This document shows positions 1-6,110 of a stretch of DNA of 19,022 bases, one piece after another. Under the pieces are notes generated by a model. That model saw only the letters and a program-made list of their open reading frames with translations. It did no database searches and was not told where the DNA came from. Made by a program: the position numbers and the translations under genes. The DNA is taken from assembly GCA_965651535.1 (NCBI GenBank), contig CBFGSX010000019.1, positions 1 through 19,022 on the forward strand. Direction: 5' to 3'. How positions within the stretch are numbered: position 1 is the stretch's first letter; the number at the start of each line of letters is the position of its first letter. Source of the stretch: JAQGJA01 sp965651535. GTDB taxonomy: Bacteria; Pseudomonadota; Alphaproteobacteria; Micavibrionales; SZUA-601.

Positions 1-567
1 CTGCCCATAATTCGACATGGCGTCGTCGAGGGCCTTGGTGTCGGCGGCATAAAACGTATAGGACAGGGTAATGTCGGTCACGTCGTCCATCAATGGATCG
101 TCCATGATCGACGGATCAACATAAAACATGACCGGAAAATGCGCCGTGCCGCCCGGCGCGATGGCCTGTTCCGCGAAACAGAAACATTGCGTCTTGTGGA
201 AATATTTCCCCGCCTTGTCCGGCGTGACGTTATACACCGATACGCCCACGGTGCGCGCGGCGCTCTGGTTCACCGCCTTGTAGCTGACCAGCCCCTTTTG
301 CCCGACTTTGACGGTGACGGCGCGCGTCTCGGGGCCGAAGCGCCACGGCAGGGAATTATCCACCCGCGCATCGAACGAGACGCGGATCTCACGGTCGAGG
401 ATTTTTTCCGGCGCGGATGACGAAACCTGCGTCGTGCCGCCATAGCCCGTAATCTGGCAGAACAGGCGATACAGCGGAACGGCGGCATAGGCCAGCCCCA
501 CCATGAACACAACGACCGACAGGACGGCGAAAGCCACGCGGCGGTTTTTGGCCTTGAGATCGGACAT
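1..567 (-). CDS. ctaG: Cytochrome c oxidase assembly protein CtaG (Cox11), C-terminus cut by window edge
   Basis: Copper chaperone that helps build the CuB centre of cytochrome c oxidase subunit I; the family is anchored in the inner membrane with its copper domain in the periplasm. I translated 189 codons from ATG at 567 with no stop before the edge, so the end of the protein lies outside. The N-terminus is short and basic (MSDLKAKNRR), followed by one membrane segment at about residues 11-32. The Cox11 domain contains the family's copper-ligand motif CFCF in KTQCFCFAEQAI, followed by GGTAHFPVMFYVDP. It starts 2 nt after the stop of the small membrane protein upstream, so it is the last visible gene of the cta operon. 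Identification is firm; only the C-terminal end is unseen. Confidence 0.95.
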   Translation of the reverse strand, partial: MSDLKAKNRRVAFAVLSVVVFMVGLAYAAVPLYRLFCQITGYGGTTQVSSSAPEKILDREIRVSFDARVDNSLPWRFGPETRAVTVKVGQKGLVSYKAVNQSAARTVGVSVYNVTPDKAGKYFHKTQCFCFAEQAIAPGGTAHFPVMFYVDPSIMDDPLMDDVTDITLSYTFYAADTKALDDAMSNYGQ

Positions 568-569
568 GA

Positions 570-689
570 TTACTGCGTCGTGACCTTGATGACGGTCACG
601 GCGAACAAGGCGGCGATCACGCCGAGAATGATGAGCAGCGTGGCGCGGTTCTTGGATTTCTTTTCTTCGTGCAGTTTCGAGATCGGCAT
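570..689 (-). CDS. Small single-pass membrane protein of the cta operon (CoxF-like)
   Basis: A 39-residue protein starting MPISKLHEEKKSKNRATLL. A charged N-terminal stretch of about 16 residues is followed by one hydrophobic segment (about 17-34) and a short polar tail. Its ATG overlaps the ctaB stop as TGATG, and its TAA lies 2 nt before the ctaG start. This tight coupling is strong evidence that it is a real gene. Many alphaproteobacterial cta operons carry a tiny membrane protein between heme O synthase and CtaG, sometimes called CoxF. I assign it to that positional class by context, size and topology, not by a diagnostic motif. A role in oxidase assembly is an inference. Confidence 0.8.
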   Translation of the reverse strand: MPISKLHEEKKSKNRATLLIILGVIAALFAVTVIKVTTQ

Positions 690-1612
690 CACAACATCCC
701 TTCGAGAATAACCAGCGCGAAAACCGCAAACAGATACAAGATGGAATAGGCGAACAGCAGCCGCGCCGATTTTTCGGTCTTCAGCCGCCAGACCTGTAAC
801 GCGCTAAGCGCGAACAACGCCCCCAAGAGAAACGCGCCCGTGCCGTAGACCGCGCCGCGCGCGCCGAACACGCAGGGCAAAAGCGACACGCCCCACAGCA
901 GCACCGCATAGACCAGCATCTGCGCTCTTGTGTGATCCGCGCCGTGGGTGACGGGCAGCATCGGCACCCCTGCGCGCTTGTAATCGTCGTGGCTATACAA
1001 CGCCAGCGCCCAAAAATGCGGCGGCGTCCACAAAAAGATGATCGCCACATATAAAAGCGGCTCGACGGCGATACTCCCCGTCACCGCGGCCCAGCCGACC
1101 AGCGGCGGCAAAGCGCCCGCCAGCCCGCCGATGACAATGTTCTGCGGCGTGGTGCGCTTGAGCTTCACCGAATAGACCCAACCATAAAACCATTGTGCGA
1201 AGGCCAGCGTTCCCGCCGCGACCCAGTTCGTGACGATGCCCATGAAAAACGTCGACAGGAACATCAGCACCAGCGCGAAATCGCGCGCGTCCTCGGGCGC
1301 GATTTTCCCCGCCGGAATGGGGCGGTTTCTTGTGCGCGTCATCACCGCGTCGATGTCGCGATCCGTCCACATATTATACGCGCCCGACGCCCCCGCTCCG
1401 ACCGCCAGCAACAGCACCGCCAGCGCAGCCAGAAACGGATGCAGATGCCCCGGCGCCGCCACCATGCCCGCCACGCCCGAGAATACGACCAGCGTCATGA
1501 CGCGCGGCTTGAGCAGCGTGAAATAATCGCGCAGCGTGTTGGCGCGCAACGCGGTATTTTCGGCGGCAAGAGAAACGGTGCTCATAAGGGCCGACGATAC
1601 CATGCCGGACAT
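689..1612 (-). CDS. ctaB: Protoheme IX farnesyltransferase (heme O synthase)
   Basis: Integral membrane prenyltransferase that adds a farnesyl group to protoheme to give heme O, the precursor of heme A for the oxidase encoded around it. At 307 residues it has normal family length. Two polyprenyl-diphosphate/Mg2+ binding regions are visible: NMWTDRDIDAVMTRTRNRP at about residues 80-98 and YSHDDYKRAGVPMLPV in the second half. About eight or nine hydrophobic segments separate them. The ATG at 1612 has only a weak ribosome site; an internal Met at residue 10 is possible, but the sequence before it is no better. It follows an unknown 129-residue gene after 11 nt and overlaps the next small gene as TGATG. 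Confidence 0.96.
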   Translation of the reverse strand: MSGMVSSALMSTVSLAAENTALRANTLRDYFTLLKPRVMTLVVFSGVAGMVAAPGHLHPFLAALAVLLLAVGAGASGAYNMWTDRDIDAVMTRTRNRPIPAGKIAPEDARDFALVLMFLSTFFMGIVTNWVAAGTLAFAQWFYGWVYSVKLKRTTPQNIVIGGLAGALPPLVGWAAVTGSIAVEPLLYVAIIFLWTPPHFWALALYSHDDYKRAGVPMLPVTHGADHTRAQMLVYAVLLWGVSLLPCVFGARGAVYGTGAFLLGALFALSALQVWRLKTEKSARLLFAYSILYLFAVFALVILEGML

Positions 1613-1623
1613 AAAAGTAAAAC

Positions 1624-2013
1624 CTAATAGGGGACGGGCTGGAGTTCTCTTGAGAAAACATCCTCATGCGCCCTGAGGCGCATATTCTCGTAAAACGCGA
1701 TAATCCGGGACAGGGCGTCCAGGCGGTCGTCGCCGCTTTCGTCCGGGGTCAGGTGGAAGCGCTCCGAGGCCTTCTTTTTGCACGGCGCGTCCTGCAAGAC
1801 GGGATGATGCGTCAAATGCCGCCGCTCGGGATAGGAAAACGCGACGGTCGCGCGCGGCCAGACAACAACCGCCCGACCCAGCGCCGCAATAAAGACACGC
1901 TGCTTTTCATCGTCGCATAAAAAGGCCAGATCGATCGGGACGCTATGGACGGGCCGATCCTGTGCGGCAGGATTCTCCTGTTCGTATATCTCGACAAGAT
2001 AAGAGAGGGCCAT
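1624..2013 (-). CDS. Hypothetical protein within the cta operon
   Basis: I do not recognise this 129-residue protein. It starts MALSYLVEIYEQENPAAQDR and is mostly polar, with no convincing membrane segment or signal peptide, so it is probably cytoplasmic. A hydrophobic patch sits near residues 42-60 and the C-terminal half is charged. The start at 2013 has a good ribosome site (GGAG, about 10 nt upstream). It lies in operon orientation, about 93 nt after ctaD and 11 nt before ctaB. Position suggests a link to oxidase or heme biogenesis, but nothing in the sequence shows this. A second frame (1812-2075) overlaps it but is arginine/serine-rich and looks like a shadow. Confidence 0.7.
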   Translation of the reverse strand: MALSYLVEIYEQENPAAQDRPVHSVPIDLAFLCDDEKQRVFIAALGRAVVVWPRATVAFSYPERRHLTHHPVLQDAPCKKKASERFHLTPDESGDDRLDALSRIIAFYENMRLRAHEDVFSRELQPVPY

Positions 2014-2106
2014 CTTTTGCTTTCTCCGGAGAAATCAAATTTCTCCAGCGTAAGCGAAAGACCAAAATCCTGCAATATGAAATCCCGTTACGGTATCAGG
2101 CCCGGC

Positions 2107-3696
2107 TTACTTCAGCGTCGGCTGGATCTCGAACTGGTGGAAGGGCACGGGGGATGGCAGCGTCCATTCCAGCGTGTCGGCACCCTCGCCCCACGGATTG
2201 GCGGGGGCTTTTTTGCCCCAGAACAACGTCCACAAAGCCAGCCCCAGCCAAAACACGGTGGCGACGCCCGTAATGGCCGCGCCGACCGAGGAGACGTAAT
2301 TCCAGCCCGCCAGATAATCCTGATAATCGGGATAGCGGCGCGGCATTCCGGCAAGGCCCAGGAAGTGCTGCGGGAAGAACAGTGTGTTCACGCCGACAAA
2401 GGTCGCCCAGAAATGCAATTTGCCTGCCCATTCGGGATATTGGCGGCCCGAGATCTTGCCGATCCAGAAATACCACCCCGCAAACAGCGCGAAGACCGCG
2501 CCCAAACTCAGCACATAATGGAAATGCGCCACGACGTAATAGGTATCGTGCAGCGCGATGTCGATCCCGGCATTGGCCAGCACCACGCCGGTGACGCCGC
2601 CCACGGTGAACAGCACGATGAACCCCAGCGCCCACAGCATCGGCGTTTCAAACGTGATCGAGCCGCCCCACATGGTGGCGATCCACGAAAAGATTTTGAT
2701 CCCCGTCGGCACCGCGATGACCATCGTCGCCGCGGTGAAATAGGCGCGGGTGTTGATGGAAATGCCGCTGGTGAACATATGGTGCGCCCAGACGATAAAG
2801 CCGACCGCGCCGATGCCGACCATCGCATAGACCATGCCGAGATAGCCGAAGACGGGCTTGCGCGAAAAGGTCGAGACGATGTGGCTGATAATGCCGAAAG
2901 CCGGCAAAATCATGATGTAGACTTCGGGGTGGCCGAAGAACCAGAACAAATGCTGGAACAGCAACGGATCGCCGCCGCCTGCGGCCTCAAAGAAATGCGT
3001 GCCGAAATTGCGGTCGGTCAACAGCATGGTAATTGCGCCGCCCAAGACCGGCAGCGACAGAATGAGCAAGAACGCCGTCACCAGCACCGCCCAGCAGAAA
3101 AGCGGCATCTTGAACAAGGTCATGCCCGGCGCGCGCATATTAAAGATGGTGGTGATGAAATTGATCGCGCCCAAAATCGACGACGCGCCCGCCAGGTGCA
3201 GCGAGAAGATCGCCGCATCCACCGCCAAGCCCTGTTGCGTCGAAAGCGGCGGATAAACCGTCCAGCCCGTGCCTGCGCCGCCGCCCGACACGTCGACGAT
3301 GTTCTGATAGCCCGAGAACAGCAGCAATAAAAACGACGGGAACATCAGCCAATAGGAAATATTGTTCAGGCGCGGAAAGGCCATATCCGGCGCGCCGATC
3401 ATGATCGGCACGAACCAGTTGCCGAAACCGCCGATCAGGCCGGGCATCACGACGAAGAACACCATGATAAGGCCGTGGGCGGTGATGAACACGTTCCATT
3501 GCTGGCCGTTTTGGAAGATGTCCATGCCCGGATGCGCCAGCTCGGCGCGCATCATCATCGACAACCCGCCGCCGATGATCGCCGCGAACACCGAAAAGAT
3601 CAGGTAAAGCGAACCGATATCCTTGTGGTTCGTCGAACAGAACCAGCGCTGGAAAAATCCGGGGGTGTGCTGTTCGTCGTGTGTGCCGTGTGCCAT
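2107..3696 (-). CDS. ctaD: Cytochrome c oxidase subunit I (aa3 type)
   Basis: Catalytic subunit of the terminal oxidase, carrying low-spin heme a and the heme a3-CuB centre that reduces O2 and pumps protons. At 529 residues with about 12 hydrophobic segments it is typical. Visible ligands and landmarks: WNVFITAHGLIMVFF (heme a His), FGHPEVYIMILPAFG (CuB His and the His-Tyr crosslink pair), VWAHHMFTSG (the two further CuB His), and HDTYYVVAHFHYVLS (heme a3 and heme a His). The ATG at 3696 has a strong ribosome site (AGGAG, then AAAGGAAAA). In a usual operon ctaC sits directly upstream; here an inverted-repeat cassette with a GxxExxY gene separates them. No damage is visible. Confidence 0.98.
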   Translation of the reverse strand: MAHGTHDEQHTPGFFQRWFCSTNHKDIGSLYLIFSVFAAIIGGGLSMMMRAELAHPGMDIFQNGQQWNVFITAHGLIMVFFVVMPGLIGGFGNWFVPIMIGAPDMAFPRLNNISYWLMFPSFLLLLFSGYQNIVDVSGGGAGTGWTVYPPLSTQQGLAVDAAIFSLHLAGASSILGAINFITTIFNMRAPGMTLFKMPLFCWAVLVTAFLLILSLPVLGGAITMLLTDRNFGTHFFEAAGGGDPLLFQHLFWFFGHPEVYIMILPAFGIISHIVSTFSRKPVFGYLGMVYAMVGIGAVGFIVWAHHMFTSGISINTRAYFTAATMVIAVPTGIKIFSWIATMWGGSITFETPMLWALGFIVLFTVGGVTGVVLANAGIDIALHDTYYVVAHFHYVLSLGAVFALFAGWYFWIGKISGRQYPEWAGKLHFWATFVGVNTLFFPQHFLGLAGMPRRYPDYQDYLAGWNYVSSVGAAITGVATVFWLGLALWTLFWGKKAPANPWGEGADTLEWTLPSPVPFHQFEIQPTLK

Positions 3697-3739
3697 TTTT
3701 CCTTTACTCCTAAAAAATTTTTCTCACCGCAGAGGCGCG

Positions 3740-4246
3740 AAAGTCTTTTGAAACGCAGAGCTAGACAGAGATAAACAGGGTGTCCCGTTCATGCAGCCTC
3801 CGTCAGAGCCAAGCGCTCGATTCCGTTTTTGAGCAGACGCTCATTGAAATTAACAAGAAGTCCGAGGGGCGATTTGGATAAGCGCATATACGTCATCAAC
3901 TGCGCTTTGTGAATCGGTAATATTTTTTCACAGGATTTTAGTTCTACAATGACTTTTCTCTCCACCCACAGATCAATCTTCAGCCCATTTTCAATTTTTA
4001 GACCCTTGTACTGAACGGAGAGCGAAACTTGACGCTCAACATTTAGGCCAGCCTTACTCATCTCGTGAAACAAACAAGCTTCATAGACACTTTCCAGCAG
4101 GCCCGGGCCGAAACTCCGATGAACCTCCAACGCAGCATTGATAACGGCCCCCGTAAGTGAAGAGCCGAGATCAGGAAATTGCGCTATGTTATCAGCCATA
4201 CGGTGTCTCTGTTTAACTCTGTCTAGCTCTGCGTTTCAAAAACTTT
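3740..4246. mobile_element. Inverted-repeat cassette carrying a GxxExxY gene, inserted between ctaC and ctaD
   Basis: Left arm 3746-3778 and right arm 4209-4241 are inverted copies, with a 25-nt perfect core beginning TTTTGAAACGCAGAGCTAG, one mismatch, then 7 more matches. Allowing a one-base gap, pairing extends outward to about 3740 and 4246. The arms closely bracket the 136-residue gene: 10 nt before its start codon and 10 nt after its stop. No transposase is inside. Without the cassette, ctaC and ctaD would be about 60 nt apart, as expected in an operon. I infer a mobile or formerly mobile unit. I could not define a clear target-site duplication. The arms could also pair in the transcript and enclose the gene. 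Confidence 0.65.
3789..4199 (-). CDS. GxxExxY family protein (PD-(D/E)XK nuclease-like fold)
   Basis: 136 residues. The naming motif is present in FGPGLLESVYEACL (G-x-x-E-x-x-Y, residues about 31-44). It is followed by a likely nuclease-like core: LKIDLWVERKVIVELKSCE gives a D...E-x-K arrangement at about residues 76-90, typical of the PD-(D/E)XK superfamily to which I understand this family belongs. No signal peptide or membrane segment. No biochemical role is established as far as I know, so I claim only the family. The gene lies inside an inverted-repeat cassette, in the same direction as the cta genes, with a modest AGAG ribosome site. Its gene context (oxidase operon) is unrelated to the expected fold, supporting acquisition by insertion. 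Confidence 0.88.
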   Translation of the reverse strand: MADNIAQFPDLGSSLTGAVINAALEVHRSFGPGLLESVYEACLFHEMSKAGLNVERQVSLSVQYKGLKIENGLKIDLWVERKVIVELKSCEKILPIHKAQLMTYMRLSKSPLGLLVNFNERLLKNGIERLALTEAA

Positions 4247-4263
4247 TACAGCAAGAGCAAAGC

Positions 4264-5490
4264 TCATTGCAATCTTCTCTTCGCTTCGTCCCACAGCGCG
4301 CGCAGCGTCAGTCTGGGAACTTCGATCTGCGCGTGGGCGTATGGCGTCGTCTGGCTGTGGACAAAGGCAAAGGCGACGGTCGCGTCCTGTTTCATCAACC
4401 GAACCCATTCGTCAAATTGCTCCTCGGGGACGGCGCGCACCTCGATCGGCATATAGCCGTGATCCGTGCCGCACAACTCCGAGCATTGCCCGTAATAAAT
4501 ACCAGGCTTCTCGATGCGCATCCAGGTCTCGTTCAGGCGGCCGGGCACGGCGTCTTTTTTCACGCCGAAAGACGGCAGCGCAAAAGCGTGCAACACGTCG
4601 TTGGCGGTGATCAGCACGCGGATATTTTTTTCAACCGGCAGCACGACAAAGGCGGGCCGTCCCGAAACCTGATCGTAGGTCGACAACAGACGCTGATAGG
4701 TTTTTTCCGCGCGCAGCGGAGCGGCCTCGTTTTTCGGATCGCGCTTGCCTGCGGGCGGCACCAGATGCAGCGCAAATTCCTCGATCTCCTGATCGGGATA
4801 TTCATAGCCCCAATACCACTGATAGCCCGTGACCTTGAGCGTCAGATCGGGTTTGGACGTCTTGTCCATGTAATACATGAGCGGGAAGGATTCCCACATG
4901 ATGACCGCGAGGATCAGCACGGGGATGGCCGTCCACACGATCTCGAGCGTGACGTTGTGCGTCGTCTTGCTGGGGGTCGGGTTGGCCTTGCGGCGGAAAC
5001 GGATGACGGTATAAAGCAGCACGATGGCGACAAAAGCGCTGATCGCGGTGATGATCCACAAAAGCAGGGTATGAAAATCGTTGATGCGGTGCTTGACCGG
5101 CGAGGCCGCCTCGGGAAACCAGCTGGCCCAGATGTCGCTATAGGACGCGAAAGCGGGCAAAGCGACAACGGCAAGGATGGCGGCAAAAACAGCGGCAAGC
5201 AGCAACGATTTTAGGGTGCAAACACAATTTAACCGCCCTTTATACGCGAAGCGAAAAAGCCGCTCCGCCATGAAAAGGCCGCCGAGCGTGGCGGTTCCCA
5301 CGGTCAAGGCCTTTGAAGCCGTGGATCGGCTTTTTCGCCGCGCCCTGCGGGTTGGCTGAAAACGCCCGGCCTGCGGCGTCAAAGGCGGCTTGCTGTGGCG
5401 CCACCACAGCATCGCCGCTTTTCCTTGCATTCCGAGCGTTTTGAGACCAATAGAAAGGGCGGTTAAATTGTGTTTGGACCCTAGTTTCAT
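4264..5490 (-). CDS. ctaC: Cytochrome c oxidase subunit II with a 90-residue in-frame N-terminal insertion
   Basis: Carries the CuA centre that accepts electrons from cytochrome c. Visible: first CuA His in ANDVLHAFALPSFGV, then GQCSELCGTDHGYMPIEV with the two Cys, Glu, His and Met ligands; two membrane hairpin segments (HTLLLWIITAISAFVAIVLL and WTAIPVLILAVIMW). The frame is 408 residues, about 90 more than I expect. The excess lies between MKL and KSLLLAAVFAAILAVV...LPAFAS and is exactly the palindromic element at 5212-5483. Deleting it restores a normal signal peptide (MKLKSLLLAAVF...). The ATG at 5490 has a good ribosome site (GGAAG), which I take as the native start. An internal start such as MAERLFRFAY at about 5271 could instead give a shorter basic leader. 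Confidence 0.93.
   Translation of the reverse strand: MKLGSKHNLTALSIGLKTLGMQGKAAMLWWRHSKPPLTPQAGRFQPTRRARRKSRSTASKALTVGTATLGGLFMAERLFRFAYKGRLNCVCTLKSLLLAAVFAAILAVVALPAFASYSDIWASWFPEAASPVKHRINDFHTLLLWIITAISAFVAIVLLYTVIRFRRKANPTPSKTTHNVTLEIVWTAIPVLILAVIMWESFPLMYYMDKTSKPDLTLKVTGYQWYWGYEYPDQEIEEFALHLVPPAGKRDPKNEAAPLRAEKTYQRLLSTYDQVSGRPAFVVLPVEKNIRVLITANDVLHAFALPSFGVKKDAVPGRLNETWMRIEKPGIYYGQCSELCGTDHGYMPIEVRAVPEEQFDEWVRLMKQDATVAFAFVHSQTTPYAHAQIEVPRLTLRALWDEAKRRLQ
5212..5483. mobile_element. Palindromic MITE-like element inserted in frame in the ctaC signal-peptide codons
   Basis: Terminal inverted repeats at 5212-5244 and 5451-5483 match over 33 nt with two mismatches; each begins TAGGGT from the outside and contains CACAATTTAACCGCCC. 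Both ends are bounded by TA. Removing one TA plus the interior (270 bp, exactly 90 codons) joins ATG AAA CTA to AAA TCG TTG and recreates an ordinary signal peptide, so the insertion history is readable from the sequence. The interior has nested palindromes: GCGAAAAAGCCG at 5251-5262 with its complement at 5327-5338, and a hairpin at 5391-5411. There is no transposase. TA duplication with terminal repeats is typical of MITEs moved by IS630/mariner enzymes (inference). The in-frame, stop-free character recalls Rickettsia palindromic elements. Confidence 0.85.
5391..5411. repeat. Perfect hairpin inside the ctaC element
   Basis: TGCTGTGG and CCACAGCA form a perfect 8-bp stem around a 5-nt loop (CGCCA). 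Pairing continues imperfectly outward (AAAGGCGGC against GCCGCTTT). It lies in the translated insertion of ctaC, so it would form in the ctaC message. It is not followed by a T-run and is not a terminator. Confidence 0.75.
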
Positions 5491-5627
5491 ATTTTCTTCC
5501 GTGCGGCAAAAACGGCGCCCGAACAGGCGTCGTGGTCAATCTACCGCCGATTTTATTAAAAGGAAATAACCTTGACCGTTCTCTGGCCGCTTGACTTCCG
5601 CCGCGTATTTGTGTTTCCATATTTTAT
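5491..5627. promoter_or_regulatory. Divergent intergenic region between ctaC and the 154-residue gene
   Basis: These 137 nt must hold the start of the cta transcript (minus strand) and of the small membrane-protein gene (plus strand). An AT-rich patch at about 5551-5566 (TTTTATTAAAAGGAAA) is the likeliest melting region. TTGAC-like hexamers occur on both strands (for example 5571-5576 and 5591-5596), but I could not pair any of them convincingly with a -10 box, so no exact promoter is called. Confidence 0.4.
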
Positions 5628-6092
5628 ATGCCCTCGAAACTCGCCCCGCCCGAACTGCAAGACGATCCGCCCGTCGGCGACTATACCGACGCGCTCAACA
5701 ACCAGATCATCGATCTGGCCCTGGCGCGAGACAAGGCCGAGAAAACCTATTTCCGCAAACAGAACCGTGTTATCTACACTCTTTTTATAGCAGGGACTCT
5801 TTGCCTCGGCGCGCATCTGCATGACAGCGAGAAGCCGACTCAACCGGGTTTTCTTGGATTTCTTGGCCTTGGCCTGACGGGCGGCGCAGCCACGCAGGCT
5901 CTGGTCAACCGTTACACGCGCCGCCGGGGCCTTGCCTATCCGGGAGACAAGGCCTCCGCTTTCGACGAACAGATTTACGACCTGACCGTCGATCAATGGC
6001 GCTTTCGCGACATACCCATGTGGAAATACCCCGATACGCCCTTGCAGGCAAAATTCAAACGCAAGGTCGAGCGGACAATCTATTCGTCCTGA
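5628..6092 (+). CDS. Hypothetical small membrane protein
   Basis: I do not recognise this 154-residue protein. A polar N-terminus of about 45 residues contains a charged stretch (ARDKAEKTYFRKQNR). Two hydrophobic segments follow, around YTLFIAGTLCLGAHL (about 50-64) and GFLGFLGLGLTGGAAT (about 74-90). A basic, aromatic-rich tail contains two tryptophans (VDQWRFRDIPMWKYP). This suggests an inner-membrane hairpin with both ends in the cytoplasm. The ATG at 5628 has no clear ribosome site (ATATTTTAT precedes it), so translation may be weak or leaderless. It diverges from ctaC and converges with the FkbM methyltransferase gene. No link to respiration is visible beyond position. Confidence 0.75.
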   Translation: MPSKLAPPELQDDPPVGDYTDALNNQIIDLALARDKAEKTYFRKQNRVIYTLFIAGTLCLGAHLHDSEKPTQPGFLGFLGLGLTGGAATQALVNRYTRRRGLAYPGDKASAFDEQIYDLTVDQWRFRDIPMWKYPDTPLQAKFKRKVERTIYSS

Positions 6093-6110
6093 GAAAATGC
6101 GCGCGAAAAC

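Noticed and set aside
1945..3330. 461-codon open frame on the plus strand opposite ctaD
   Set aside because: Antisense shadow in GC-rich DNA: Arg/His/Gln/Asp-rich, no family resemblance, and it covers the unmistakable ctaD coding sequence.
3740..4246. Inverted repeats flanking the GxxExxY gene read as transcription terminators
   Set aside because: The arms are about 430 nt apart and have no following T-run; they are terminal repeats of a unit, not a local hairpin.
4138..5214. 358-codon plus-strand frame opposite ctaC
   Set aside because: Low-complexity composition, and it overlaps the CuA-containing ctaC frame; it also crosses the cassette repeat, so it is chance openness.
5240..5620. 126-codon minus-strand frame across the palindromic element
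   Set aside because: It is an alternative frame of the element running into the ctaC upstream region. The ctaC frame has the native ribosome site and joins the signal peptide, so this one is not called as a gene.
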